DNA of 64,000 nt from Bythopirellula sp. (GTDB taxonomy: Bacteria > Planctomycetota > Planctomycetia > Pirellulales > Lacipirellulaceae). This document shows positions 16,776 to 26,649 of this stretch, one piece after another. A model generated the notes under the pieces. It made no database searches. It was given only the letters and a program-made list of their open reading frames with translations, and had not been told where the DNA came from. The position numbers and the translations under genes are program-made. The stretch spans positions 1 to 64,000 of the forward strand of contig JANQQA010000142.1 in NCBI GenBank assembly GCA_028285205.1, written 5' to 3'. How positions within the stretch are numbered: the first letter of the stretch is position 1; every line of letters begins with the position of its first letter.

Positions 16776-18245
16776 ATGTACGCACAACCAACGATAGATC
16801 AGCACATCGCCCCGAGTTCTAAGTGGCGATCACGACTGGTGTGGCTAGTCGTCGTGCTTCACTTCATAGTGCTGGCGATCTGTGCGCTTTCAAGAAGTAC
16901 GCCTCCGTCTTGCATGGGCCCGCTGTTCATTGGCGTAGCGAGCTCATGCTTGGCCACTGCCTTAGTATTTATTTTTTCCAAGTCACCGGTTCTCAAGAGT
17001 ATCGCTTTCTTCCTGGCGGCAAACTACACAGGCAAGCTCGTATACATTATCAACTTTCCGGAAAATACCTACCTGGAAGTCCTCGGGAAGGAAGGCGCAG
17101 AATTATCTGTTATTGTCTATGACAAATACCTGTTGGTAGCCGTTGCCTTTATACCATTTGCAATAGCCTCGCTATTCGTCGAAAAAATCTTCGGCGTTTT
17201 CTTTCGACAGCGCTCTGAGAACCTCGTCGCGACTAAGGTATCGGGTTTTGTAGCGGTTGCGATTGTCTGTTATGCCCTATTGACGCTGCGGGCATTTTTG
17301 TTGCACTACATGAAGATTGGTGCTCCTGGTGTGGTAGCCGCCCAGCTCGGCATTCCGTACTTGACAGGTATCCTCATTTTCTTGGCGTCAAAGGTTGCAC
17401 TCCTCTTTGTATCAGGGTTGGTGGCGCTGGCACTCAGTAAGCGGTCCTATGGAGCGCTCGCATTCGCGCTATTTACGGCGGCTCTGTATGTGGTGATTGA
17501 CGTCGCGGGGGGATGGAGAGGCCCACTCTTCCGGATGCCGTTTTGCGTTATGTGGCTCTACATTGCGATAGATAGTAGTAAGTTCAAGACACGACTGCGT
17601 CCTCTGCTACTGACGATGATTCTTCTGCCGCCGCTTATCTTCGTTCCGGTCTTGCAGTATCGCCATATGCTACGCAAGGGTCTCGAACCGATGGAGGCTG
17701 CGCGCCAGGCGTTTGCTCTAGAAAATGTCAATGCGGACGATTTTATCGCTGATATCGGTAAAATCCTGAATCGCATTATCGGCTTGGACATGTACGTCAT
17801 TGCCTCTCACGCAACCGAAGACCGTCCTCTCGGTATTGGGAGAGTCCTTGATCCGTCGATCGGGAACTACTTTACAAACGAGATCATGGGTGTCCCAGAG
17901 GAAGCAGTCACGGCCTACTCATCGAGTTATTGGGGATTTTGGGCGATGATCGTCGGTGATACTTGGCTGTGGACGGGTGGGTTAATGCTCGGCATTGCGG
18001 TGAGCTTACTGTCGGAGTTCTTCGTCAATCGATCGAAAGTGACATTCGTCAGGACAGTAATCGGATGTAATGTGACGGTTTATTTCATTAACTTCCTGAT
18101 GGCCAACGGCGCGATCCTCCTCTATGCGAAAGAAGCATTGATGCTTCTGTGTGCCTGTCTGGTGTTTAGTTGGTTCTGCCGGCGAACTGAGCAGTTTGAC
18201 GTTTCATATGTTCAGCATCCTTGGCCGATACAGCCGGTAGGCTAG
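16776..18245 (+). CDS. Polytopic membrane protein, candidate Wzy-type polymerase
   Basis: 489 residues with about ten to twelve transmembrane segments. A long loop in the C-terminal third contains GLDMYVIASHATED, with a conserved-looking Arg/Glu-rich stretch before it (RKGLEPMEAARQAF). O-antigen polymerases share this topology and large loop but very little sequence, so the assignment rests on topology and on place, between Wzx/sulfotransferase and glycosyltransferase genes. No other polymerase candidate exists in the locus. The ATG follows an A-run (AAAAA) with a poor ribosome-binding site. Confidence 0.6.
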   Translation: MYAQPTIDQHIAPSSKWRSRLVWLVVVLHFIVLAICALSRSTPPSCMGPLFIGVASSCLATALVFIFSKSPVLKSIAFFLAANYTGKLVYIINFPENTYLEVLGKEGAELSVIVYDKYLLVAVAFIPFAIASLFVEKIFGVFFRQRSENLVATKVSGFVAVAIVCYALLTLRAFLLHYMKIGAPGVVAAQLGIPYLTGILIFLASKVALLFVSGLVALALSKRSYGALAFALFTAALYVVIDVAGGWRGPLFRMPFCVMWLYIAIDSSKFKTRLRPLLLTMILLPPLIFVPVLQYRHMLRKGLEPMEAARQAFALENVNADDFIADIGKILNRIIGLDMYVIASHATEDRPLGIGRVLDPSIGNYFTNEIMGVPEEAVTAYSSSYWGFWAMIVGDTWLWTGGLMLGIAVSLLSEFFVNRSKVTFVRTVIGCNVTVYFINFLMANGAILLYAKEALMLLCACLVFSWFCRRTEQFDVSYVQHPWPIQPVG

Positions 18246-18392
18246 CTGGCTTCGTCGTGACGAGCTCTGGCAATCCTTGCCAGGATGACTATAACTTGAA
18301 TTCCTTCGCTGACACACCAAGAACATGAATGTAGGGGATTGTAGCTCTCCGTCAGATTGTCTATTCGAAACTCCTCCAGAATTGCAGGTCCC

Positions 18393-19649
18393 GTGTCGAC
18401 ACGTTTAAGGTTGTTAGCCGTTCTTGATCGAAATCCGTTTCCACCGAATGACGGAGTTTCGTATCCGATCGCTAACCACCTTCGAGGGCTCAGCCCTGAT
18501 TGGGACATCGATCTTCTGCTGGTTCGCGGATCGGGCGCAGGCGAAGACGAAGTCGTCGTGCCACAGGACAACGGATTTGCTTTTGGAAAGGTCTTTGAAG
18601 CAGTTGCTCGTCCGCTAGGACGAAGCGCGCGGTTATGGGGAGAATGCCTTCGTGGGATTCCCTATGGGCATCACTCGCCCATTGCGAAGTCGAAGCTAAA
18701 GGAGTTGTTGGTCGGTCAGACGTACGATGCTCTGTATGCAGCGCCGACTTCTGTCGTGCTTTGGGCTAAATCGATCGCGGAAGTGTTGCCCAGCAGGCCC
18801 TTGATGGTGCTGAATCTCAATGATTCGCTCAGTGAAATGTATCGACGCCGGTTTGACCTAGCCCGGATGAGCAGCCTCGGTCTTCGATCGAGAATATCTT
18901 ACGCTTTGAGCAGTGCACGTGTTGGTTACGCGCCACGTCTTGAAAGAAAGACGCTCGAGCAATTCGATTTAGTATTTGTGCAAACGCCTCGTGATCGCGA
19001 TGCGGTGATCTCTGATTGTGGCGCGTCAATGTCCGATCGATTACTTGTCGCACCCAACGGCATTAAGGAAGAACTTTTACAACTTCCTTATCTGACTGCG
19101 GGAGGCAAGAACCTTGTTCACATCGGCCCACTAGCGCTTATTCGCAGAGACCTATTGCTTTGGTTCGTCAACGAGGTCTTTACGAATGTTCGCGAAGAAG
19201 TCGCTGAGGTAAAACTCCACCTGGCTGGTTCCGTCACTCCGAGCGATCGTGATTTTTTGGGGCGGATTCCCGGAGTCGTCGTGCATGGATTTGTCGAGAA
19301 TCTCAATGACATACTTCAACTTGCCACAATGTCAGTAGCTCCAATGTTCATGCGATCCGGGCTGGTCAACAAGAATCTTGATTCAATGGCAGCCGGTGTC
19401 CCGTGCAGCGGAATTAGGGCTTTCAATGGAGTTCCTGGATTTGAAAACGGAGTCCACGGATTTGAGCTCAATAACGCCGAGGAATGGCGGAGGCTATTGA
19501 TTGACGTGTTGCGGGATCCGAAACGGCTGGAGAAGGTCTCTGAATCGGGGAGACGGCTAGTCAGCGAGAACCTGCGCTGGCACAGTACGATCGCCAAGAT
19601 CAACGATCGGATGCAATCAATGGTCCGAAATCACATTGAGACAGGCTAG
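18393..19649 (+). CDS. GT4-like glycosyltransferase
   Basis: About 418 residues from a GTG at 18393 (MSTRLRLLAVLD when read as Met). A TTG at 18357 gives a longer frame but lacks a ribosome-binding site. The protein has a GT-B layout: N-terminal RNPFPPNDGVSYPIANHL (acceptor side), a mid-domain VQTPRDRDAV region, then LVAPNGI, KNLVHIGPL, and GVVVHGFVENLNDILQLATMS typical of GT4 donor domains. The expected donor glutamates are replaced by SGLVNKNLDSMAAGVP, a known variant. It probably adds a sugar to the lipid-linked unit. Confidence 0.82.
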   Translation: MSTRLRLLAVLDRNPFPPNDGVSYPIANHLRGLSPDWDIDLLLVRGSGAGEDEVVVPQDNGFAFGKVFEAVARPLGRSARLWGECLRGIPYGHHSPIAKSKLKELLVGQTYDALYAAPTSVVLWAKSIAEVLPSRPLMVLNLNDSLSEMYRRRFDLARMSSLGLRSRISYALSSARVGYAPRLERKTLEQFDLVFVQTPRDRDAVISDCGASMSDRLLVAPNGIKEELLQLPYLTAGGKNLVHIGPLALIRRDLLLWFVNEVFTNVREEVAEVKLHLAGSVTPSDRDFLGRIPGVVVHGFVENLNDILQLATMSVAPMFMRSGLVNKNLDSMAAGVPCSGIRAFNGVPGFENGVHGFELNNAEEWRRLLIDVLRDPKRLEKVSESGRRLVSENLRWHSTIAKINDRMQSMVRNHIETG

Positions 19650-19730
19650 AAGGAACGCTGCCGAAGGGCCGGTCAACTGCTAGCCCGGAAGGCGCTTGGC
19701 ACCGCGATTCCCCAGGCAATGCTGTCCTCG

Positions 19731-20660
19731 TCAGTCCGTCTTCCTCAGATAGATGGAAGTGGGGTAATCTCCGGCTTCAACAAGCAGGCCATCTTCCATT
19801 TCGGCCGGTTTGTAGTCGACAAAGACTTCTTGGAGTGAATTGGTTCTGAGAAAGTGCAGCTGCGCCAAGGATGCTTCAATCCGATATCGCTGATTTCCAC
19901 TGAGAAATGCCGCCAGCAGAGCTGTTTCGTGCCAAAAGAACAATGGCTCGCTCAGCAATGTCGGAGCGTAGTCGTAAGGAAACCAAATATCATGGAAATG
20001 CACGAAGACCCCCGGACGAATTCTAGGCAGCATTTCCGATACAATGCGGGTTACCTCGCCCGCGGGCCCAAGAGTGTGCGTGGAATCTACAAAAAAGAGA
20101 TCGCCAGCATCTAGGTTTGAAAAAAAATCCAATGGAAGGGCTTGGACTTGTTCTTCGATGAGTTGAATTCTTCCAGCTGCGGATTCACGCAGCAGAAAAT
20201 CCGTTGGATAGGGTTCTACGCAAGTAATCTCTGGCTGATAGTCTGCAGCCTCTGCGGCCATTTGGCATAGCGAGGTCGAGACGCCACACCCGATCTGGAC
20301 GATCTTTGATGGTCGTAAGGTGTAGACGAAAGCATACAGACACTGCGCTTCGATTTTCCCATAGCCGGTCTCCCCGTTTCGGCGGGATGCTTCGTAATGA
20401 ACGTCTTCCGCCTCGAGCTGCTTAGACACTTCTTCAGAAACCAACTGCCGGACGAACCCAATCTGCCCTTCCAGATCTTCGGCTCCAGCGATGTCGACGA
20501 GTGAAAGCGGCTTTCTCCAATGACTCGAACGACGCAGTTCCGCCAAATGGGGTATCTCTGAGTAAAAGTGTCGTGGTAGGACATCGAAACCAAGTTTTTG
20601 CCCTAGTTGAAATCCAGAAGCAAGCCCCTGCTTAAGAAACCTCTTTATTACACCTGGCAT
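19731..20660 (-). CDS. Class I SAM-dependent methyltransferase (Methyltransf_24-like)
   Basis: About 309 residues from the ATG at 20660. The SAM site is KIVQIGCGVSTSLCQMA with the acidic partner CVEPYP. There is a DLFFVDSTHT segment and VFVHFHDIWFPYDY, typical of Methyltransf_24 proteins found in glycan loci. It converges on the preceding glycosyltransferase with an 81-base gap and no clear hairpin. The acceptor is unknown but probably a sugar. Confidence 0.8.
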   Translation of the reverse strand: MPGVIKRFLKQGLASGFQLGQKLGFDVLPRHFYSEIPHLAELRRSSHWRKPLSLVDIAGAEDLEGQIGFVRQLVSEEVSKQLEAEDVHYEASRRNGETGYGKIEAQCLYAFVYTLRPSKIVQIGCGVSTSLCQMAAEAADYQPEITCVEPYPTDFLLRESAAGRIQLIEEQVQALPLDFFSNLDAGDLFFVDSTHTLGPAGEVTRIVSEMLPRIRPGVFVHFHDIWFPYDYAPTLLSEPLFFWHETALLAAFLSGNQRYRIEASLAQLHFLRTNSLQEVFVDYKPAEMEDGLLVEAGDYPTSIYLRKTD

Positions 20661-20888
20661 ATGAAAACGCCTTATTCGCAAGAATCTCTAGAAGTGAAGA
20701 ACTGAAGATACATTGTCGGGGCTCGCCATTGAAGGGCGTGCGCAATCAACTCAATCGTGCGATCCGCGCCGGAACATGTGGCGTACGGCAATAAGTTCAA
20801 CATCGTTTGAGCGGCCACAGGAATCGCGGAGCTCTATACTACAACCAATTGGATCCGATGCGGGAATAAGATGAGTACGAGCTGCCAT

Positions 20889-21722
20889 TTACGTTCGTGT
20901 TGCGACGAATTCCGTGCGATCAATCCACTGTTCATCTTCTTCATAGCCCAGTTCTACCAATGTTTTTCCGGCATAGTGATTGAAGACTTCTGCCGCTTCG
21001 CGGCTAAATGAGTTCTTCCAGTCGCCGATGATTGCCTTTCGAGCGTGTGTAGCAATGTTCGATGTTCCTCTGCGACGTCCGGTCACTCGCTCGAACGAAT
21101 ACTTCTCAATCGCGGTCTCAAGTCGCCAACGATCGATTTCTTGGTCGGTAATCTCTTGCAGCACCCGACTCATTGCTTCATAGGTGTCCTGGAGGAGCTC
21201 CTCGTAGCTTACGCTAATGACGTGTGGTTTGTCGTGCCAGCCCGATACAAAGTCGGCCCATGTTGCATGGACGCCACGCCCTGGATTACTAAATTCATAC
21301 TCCAAGAATCGAGGAAGTAATTCAACAATGTCGTCGGCGCTTGCGTTTCTACCTAGAACCTTGCGGTAAATCTCCCGTACCTTGTAGCTGCCGGCTTCAT
21401 CAGAATGTTGTCCAACACGGATTCGATCATAGAACAGCGAGTTCATCACATCTCGACCGTCACGGTAGAGGGTCACTACGCGCCGGAGCTTAGGATCGTA
21501 AGTCCAATGGTTATGTAATATGCAGCTGAAGCCGATGGGCAAACGAGTTTTCCTTGGGAAGGGAATGTCCAAATAGTCAGCCAACATATTGGCTAGCCAT
21601 GTTCCTCCTGATTTCGGATACTCGGCCAGATAGTAAAAGGGAAAAGATTCTCCCCAATACCGTCCGATCTGCTTTGTCAGAAAGCTGGCTGCACGTTCGA
21701 CTTGAAATCGGAGTGTTCCCAT
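20889..21722 (-). CDS. Sulfotransferase-family protein
   Basis: 277 residues. The 5'-PSB loop is AEYPKSGGTWLANMLADYL (consensus PKSGTTW with one extra Gly) and the 3'-PB segment is LYRDGRDVMNSLFYDR. A C-terminal ISVSYEELLQDTYEAM and the RRRGTSNIATHARKAIIGDWKNSF stretch match the end of Sulfotransfer_1 enzymes (GxxGxWK-like). It needs PAPS. The position between a methyltransferase and a glycosyltransferase suggests a glycan or a glycolipid as substrate. Confidence 0.85.
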   Translation of the reverse strand: MGTLRFQVERAASFLTKQIGRYWGESFPFYYLAEYPKSGGTWLANMLADYLDIPFPRKTRLPIGFSCILHNHWTYDPKLRRVVTLYRDGRDVMNSLFYDRIRVGQHSDEAGSYKVREIYRKVLGRNASADDIVELLPRFLEYEFSNPGRGVHATWADFVSGWHDKPHVISVSYEELLQDTYEAMSRVLQEITDQEIDRWRLETAIEKYSFERVTGRRRGTSNIATHARKAIIGDWKNSFSREAAEVFNHYAGKTLVELGYEEDEQWIDRTEFVATRT

Positions 21723-21811
21723 AAACCATTTACTTCCACTTTGAACTCGCTGATGAATATCCTGCGTTATGCAGTAGTGCCTTGGACGACGGTTCTCAGT
21801 ATTGGAGTCCG

Positions 21812-22975
21812 TCAGGAATTCTCGCTTGTCAGAAGCGGTAACAAGTTCGCAACGTGCTGCTCATTCGTAAAACAGTTTTCAAAATGTTCTCTTGCATTTA
21901 CACTCAGCTGTTCGTATGGCGCTTGATCGGTTAGAAACTGCTTCAAGCACTCGACTAGGCTCTCAGTGCTTCGCGGCTCGACGAAGTAACCGTTGAATCC
22001 GTCAATGACTTGCTCAGGAATGCCTCGATGATTTGTCGTTATGACCGGCATAGCCCATGCGAGTGCCTCGTTAATGCAGAGGGGCTGCCCCTCCCAGGGG
22101 TGGTAGGTCGGTAGCAGCAACAGGTTGGAATCGCGAAGAAAATTCGTCTTCTGTTTTCCCGTTACCACTCCATGATAGGTTACATTGCCGGCAATTGCCG
22201 GATCACGCAGTTTCTGGAGCAGGGATTCCCTCTGCTCCTCAACGGTATTCTCGGACTGTTCGATTACCGAACTCAAGAACTCTCCGCAAAGGTCGCAATG
22301 GAAGTTAGTGATCCCTTCGTCCAGCAGGTCTTGGCATGCCTGCACGATTTCGACGTAGCCTTTTGTCGGCATCAGGTTCGAGAGAAACAAGAATCGCCAA
22401 GAGTCACGTTTTTCGGGGCTTCTCTTGGTATACGATTCAGGGATCTCAGAAGTGTCGATTGGCGTGCCGTTCCGAACCACTTTCGTCTTGGTTTCCCAGT
22501 TCGGGACGAAACTGAACTGATCCTTTAGGAGTTCTCCTAATACGACATAACAGTCTGCTACAGAGTATGTCTTGACCAAAATATTCTGCATCCAAGACGC
22601 CGAATTCTCGTAGAATGGCTTCAAGCCGCTGCCGTGGAGATGAACGACAATCCGAACTCGTAGCATCGCGGCGAATCCGATGATCAAGAAGTCTCGTAGT
22701 GCACCAAGATTCGATGTGGCGATGGGCATGTAAAGAGTCTTGGCAGTCGGAAGTTTCCACCATGCATGCGCAACACTTGCCGCGACAGTGAAAGCGCGTT
22801 TCAGGTTAAACGTGCCCGATTTTTTGACCGCTCCCCCCCATTGCGTGTTGACGATCGACACGCTCTGGTTCTGCGCCTCTAGACTCTCAATGAGTAATTC
22901 GAATGCGACACCGACGCCCGTCTTCACATGCCGAGCGCGAGGGCCCACCAACAAGATGCTTTTTCGCATTCTCAA
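21812..22975 (-). CDS. GT4-family glycosyltransferase
   Basis: 387 residues of GT-B type: the N-terminal GVGVAFELLIESLE after the first strand, a hydrophobic patch with VVHLHGSG, then WRFLFLSNLMPTKGYVEIV, VTYHGVVTG and the E-x7-E-like LLPTYHPWEGQPLCINEALAWAMPVITT. The glutamates of EGQPLCINE bind the nucleotide sugar. The product is one more sugar linkage in the lipid-linked unit. A 16-base perfect palindrome lies 276 bases upstream of the start. Confidence 0.87.
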   Translation of the reverse strand: MRMRKSILLVGPRARHVKTGVGVAFELLIESLEAQNQSVSIVNTQWGGAVKKSGTFNLKRAFTVAASVAHAWWKLPTAKTLYMPIATSNLGALRDFLIIGFAAMLRVRIVVHLHGSGLKPFYENSASWMQNILVKTYSVADCYVVLGELLKDQFSFVPNWETKTKVVRNGTPIDTSEIPESYTKRSPEKRDSWRFLFLSNLMPTKGYVEIVQACQDLLDEGITNFHCDLCGEFLSSVIEQSENTVEEQRESLLQKLRDPAIAGNVTYHGVVTGKQKTNFLRDSNLLLLPTYHPWEGQPLCINEALAWAMPVITTNHRGIPEQVIDGFNGYFVEPRSTESLVECLKQFLTDQAPYEQLSVNAREHFENCFTNEQHVANLLPLLTSENS

Positions 22976-23478
22976 TCACTCAGAGGGCTACGGGACCTGC
23001 GAGAGACGTTGCTCTTTCAACGAGGGTACAACTTTGGCCCAGCCGATACTAGCGGTTGGCGGCTTAGGAACTGTGTAACTTGGGTTCAGATGATATCCGT
23101 GGCAATTTGCAACGTCAAGGATTGCTTGAAGCTTCGATCACTTGCACTTGGTCAGCTTCTCGCACCGCTAGCGCCCGCACATCACCATAGCGATTGCCAG
23201 CCTGAGCTAGTGCACACAGGCCGCGCAAGTTCCGCACCCCTTGAAGGCAGATTTACGATCGTAAATGGTTGTGGTTATGCGTGCGCTCTGCGTCACGCTC
23301 GCTAAATCAAACTGATCGAACACGCAAGTAAGTGATGCGGCGCAATACGATGAAATGTCCGCCCATATATTCGCGACGATTGACTCCGATCTGGAGTGTG
23401 ATGAATTGGTGTGCATCAAAGGACGAACTCGGTCTCCGGATGCTGACGACTACAGCCGAGATCTTGGTCGTGTCGAGG
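22976..23478. other. Intergenic region with a perfect palindrome (503 bases)
   Basis: This spacer lies between the 3' end of the PEP-CTERM gene and the glycosyltransferase start, both on the minus strand. It holds a 16-base perfect palindrome at 23251-23266 but no supportable gene. Confidence 0.4.
23251..23266. promoter_or_regulatory. Perfect 16-base palindrome, possible operator
   Basis: ATTTACGATCGTAAAT is fully self-complementary and lies in a non-coding spacer upstream of the glycosyltransferase gene at 21812-22975. AT-rich flanks and a CG core are typical of dimeric regulator sites. No regulator gene lies next to it, so the role is inference. Confidence 0.35.
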
Positions 23479-25221
23479 TCACCGAGAGAAGAGACGACGG
23501 ATCCTTCCAGCACCATACAGCAGGAATCCGCAGCCAGCGATCGCCAAAGTCGATGGTTCGGGAACGGAAAACAGGGAGCTTGCAAGTGACGGATTCACAG
23601 TAGAGAGCGTATCGCGGAAGATCACAAGATCGTCAGCATCAACGTGTCCGTCGCCATTCGCATCGCCATCAGCGCGCGTAGCGTTAACGAGTGTCCCGTA
23701 GCCGACTTGCCAGGCGAGATAATCCGACCCGTCTACTGATCCATCATCGTTGAAGTCCGCAGTCGTCGAGTCAAAAAGAGTCGATGTTCGCCAAGCCAAA
23801 CCAAACTCACTGGCTAAGTCATCGCTCGATACCTTAAGCGTGTACGTGCCAGGTCCCAGGTCGGTGAGATAGATATGTTCAACGTTATCGACATCGCTCG
23901 CGCTCAATCCATCTACGTAAGTGTCTGCCAAATTGGTGTCGATGGTCAGGCCGTTAGAATCGACCAACTCCAGATTCAGATCCGCGACCACCGGATCGCC
24001 CGTGCTGAAGGGAGAACTGATCTGCGCGTTCCATGCCAACGCTATCGATAATTCTGCGGCTGTACTACCTGTGGGGATGATCAGATCGTAGAGCAACTCG
24101 TTGCCAGTGCCGGGTTGAATCACCTGATAATCCCATCCGTGGCTCGCAACTGGGGTGGGTGTCGCCGTTGTGCCGGTCCCGCGTCCGCCAACGGTGATCG
24201 CATAGCTGTCGAACATGTTCAACTCCCCAGCACCATACGTTTCGTCCAGGGGATGCCACTCTCCACTGCCGTCAAGCTGACTCCAGCTGGGTAGCGTATC
24301 TTTAGAAGCGCCAGCGAGCAGAATAGCCTTCATCGTCTGCGACTGCGCAGCATCTGTATTACGCACAGTATCAGAGCTGTGCAGAAATGTAGCCACAGAG
24401 CTTGCACTAGAGGTCGCCGCACTGGTAGATGCTTGAGGGGAGACCAGATCCGGCTTACTTCGCCCGATCCCGTAATCTTCCAAATGTGTCAGGCCTGTAC
24501 TATGAGCGCCATCAGAGCGACCGAGGGCGATAGAGTTGTAACTATGACTAAGTAGATGCGGGAGCGGTGAAACGACGTTATGCACTCCGACAAATGCCGT
24601 AATGTTGTCACGCTCGATCACAAAGTCAAACTTCCTGAGAGCCTTACGGTCGTTATCCAGTTCTGCGGCTGTCGGTTCCGGCGTGCCATCATTGGGTGTC
24701 GCAAATGTTCCGATCCAGCTGAAGTTTTGAACACGAAAGTCTTGTGCGTCTGGTTCGGTGGTGCTGGCGTTGAGGTTGAGAATGTCTGTCAGCCAGTCGT
24801 TCGCCTCATAAACCGTAACTTCATTGGCGATGGGCGCTACGCTTGTGGTGTTGCCGAAGAAAAAACGCGCCTGATCGCTAGCGTGGTTTGACTTTCCGTT
24901 TATTCGTCCGCCACTTCCGTCGATAAAGTTTACCGCGGTTGAGAGTGGATCAAAATTTTCATTAAAGTCAGACAGAGTAACGTCAGGAAAGTATTGCATG
25001 GTTCCAGCAACTTGCGCTTCGACGAGCGAGATAGGCACACCAGCGCCTCTGGGCAATGCGTCGCCTAGCAGGGCAGCGAGTTTGTTGTAGCCAATTTCTT
25101 CGCGCCACTCCGCTCGCGCGAAAGGCAGCTCGCTAGCCAGCATCGCGACAATGGCTAAGCAGATGCGAACGCAGAAACAGATTTCGCGACGAGTGATTAG
25201 TCCCGGCATCAGAAAACTCAT
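23479..25221 (-). CDS. Subtilase-like PEP-CTERM protein with dockerin-like repeat
   Basis: 580 residues from the ATG at 25221; a second ATG lies at 25209. The order is: signal peptide (ending near ELPFARA), a domain of about 330 residues, a beta-sandwich region, a dockerin-like pair (DFNDDGSVDGSDYLAW and DANGDGHVDADDL) and PEP-CTERM sorting signal VPEPSTLAI + hydrophobic + RIRRLFSR. The large domain follows an S8 (subtilisin-fold) pattern: a His in SNHAS, YEANDW, then GRSKPDLVSP and STSAATSSAS, where Ser would be the nucleophile. The usual Asp is not obvious. It may be an active protease or a degenerate binding domain. It is the only PEP-CTERM protein inside the glycan locus. Confidence 0.82.
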   Translation of the reverse strand: MSFLMPGLITRREICFCVRICLAIVAMLASELPFARAEWREEIGYNKLAALLGDALPRGAGVPISLVEAQVAGTMQYFPDVTLSDFNENFDPLSTAVNFIDGSGGRINGKSNHASDQARFFFGNTTSVAPIANEVTVYEANDWLTDILNLNASTTEPDAQDFRVQNFSWIGTFATPNDGTPEPTAAELDNDRKALRKFDFVIERDNITAFVGVHNVVSPLPHLLSHSYNSIALGRSDGAHSTGLTHLEDYGIGRSKPDLVSPQASTSAATSSASSVATFLHSSDTVRNTDAAQSQTMKAILLAGASKDTLPSWSQLDGSGEWHPLDETYGAGELNMFDSYAITVGGRGTGTTATPTPVASHGWDYQVIQPGTGNELLYDLIIPTGSTAAELSIALAWNAQISSPFSTGDPVVADLNLELVDSNGLTIDTNLADTYVDGLSASDVDNVEHIYLTDLGPGTYTLKVSSDDLASEFGLAWRTSTLFDSTTADFNDDGSVDGSDYLAWQVGYGTLVNATRADGDANGDGHVDADDLVIFRDTLSTVNPSLASSLFSVPEPSTLAIAGCGFLLYGAGRIRRLFSR

Positions 25222-25503
25222 GTGGGGTTGCCAATAGCTGAGCTGAGACTGACAGCGCGGGCTGTCGCGATGGCCGATCACGCCATCTACTCAGCGGTCC
25301 TGTTCCGTGTGTATGGCTACCGCAGGCAGACCCCTGTACCTTCGGAAGTTAGCCCCATTATCGCCCCTTTCCGCTACTTTATCAAGGTTTCCGGCAGTTG
25401 CTAAGTCGGGCGATTCGTGGCGGATTCTAGGAAAATTGCGGGTTCTCCGGAGAGATGAAGCCTCAATGAAACGAACCTAGCATTTGGACCAGTATTTGTG
25501 CGT

Positions 25504-26649
25504 TTACCGAGGATACAGATACTTCGCGACGCGCTGGACGATTCTCTCCGCGGCACGCCCATCTCCGTAGGGGCTAGCCACATTGGCCATCGCCTGATAG
25601 GCCGCCGAATCCGTCAGCAGTTCGGTCGCCTCTTTGACAATTCGATCCGCCCTGGGACCAACTAGCTTTACGGTGCCTGCTGCGACACCCTCGGGCCGCT
25701 CCGTCGTGTCGCGCATCACCAGCACTGGTTTGCCAAGACTGGGAGCCTCCTCCTGCACGCCTCCAGAGTCGGTCAGAATGATTCGACAACTCTTTGCCAG
25801 CATCATGAATTCGGCGTAGGGCTGAGGCTCGATCAGGCGGATGTTCTCGGTATCAGCCAACTGACCGTGGACTACCTTCAATACGTTTGGATTCAAGTGC
25901 ACGGGGTAGACAATCAGCGAGTCGGGAAATCTCTGGCTGAGCGCCGCCAGCGCCGCACAGATTTGCTCGAAGCCGCCACCCAAGTTTTCACGTCGGTGCC
26001 CGGTCACCAGGATCGACGGACGTTGAAGCCAATCTTCCCCGATGAGGTCGGCTAGCCGTGCGCGTAAGGCGTCACCGACTTGTTCTTGTTCCTGCCGCCG
26101 CAGTTCCATGAACAGGGCGTCGACGACGGTGTTGCCCGTGACCGTGATTGCTTCGTCAGGAATGCGCTCCCATAGCAGTGCTTCGCGCGACGCATCGGTC
26201 GGCGCGAAGTGCAAGCTCGCCAATGGACTGACCAACCGGCGATTGGCCTCCTCTGGGAACGGCGAGTGAATGTCGCCCGTCCGCAACCCCGCCTCGACGT
26301 GGCCGACGGGAATGTGCTGGTAGAAGCTGGCCAACGTCGCACACAGGACGGTAGTCGTGTCGCCTTGGGCTAACACAAAATCGGGCTTGGTCTCGGCCAG
26401 CACCGCATCGATCTTCTCGATCAGTCGCGACGTCAGACCCGCCAAAGTCTGATTCTCGCGCATCACCTGCAACTGGTAATCGACCCCCACGCCAAACAAG
26501 TCGATCACTTGCTGGATCATTTCCTTGTGTTGGCCGGAGTTGATGACCAGCGGCTCGAGTTGCTCAGACTTGTGGAGTGCGGCGATCACGGGAGCCATCT
26601 TGATGGCTTCAGGCCGTGTGCCCATGAATACAGCGACACGTTTTGGCAT
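25504..26649 (-). CDS. wecB: UDP-N-acetylglucosamine 2-epimerase (non-hydrolysing)
   Basis: 381 residues from the ATG at 26649 (MPKRVAVFMGTRPEAIKMAP); the longer frame adds a non-conserved leader. GTRPEAIK, QGDTTTVL, HVEAGLRTGD, PEEANR, TGHRREN and LTDSGGVQEEAP are all diagnostic of WecB/RffE. The enzyme interconverts UDP-GlcNAc and UDP-ManNAc in the cytoplasm. The absence of WecC (ManNAc dehydrogenase) nearby suggests ManNAc itself, or a gene elsewhere. It is divergent from the next glycosyltransferase. Confidence 0.93.
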   Translation of the reverse strand: MPKRVAVFMGTRPEAIKMAPVIAALHKSEQLEPLVINSGQHKEMIQQVIDLFGVGVDYQLQVMRENQTLAGLTSRLIEKIDAVLAETKPDFVLAQGDTTTVLCATLASFYQHIPVGHVEAGLRTGDIHSPFPEEANRRLVSPLASLHFAPTDASREALLWERIPDEAITVTGNTVVDALFMELRRQEQEQVGDALRARLADLIGEDWLQRPSILVTGHRRENLGGGFEQICAALAALSQRFPDSLIVYPVHLNPNVLKVVHGQLADTENIRLIEPQPYAEFMMLAKSCRIILTDSGGVQEEAPSLGKPVLVMRDTTERPEGVAAGTVKLVGPRADRIVKEATELLTDSAAYQAMANVASPYGDGRAAERIVQRVAKYLYPR

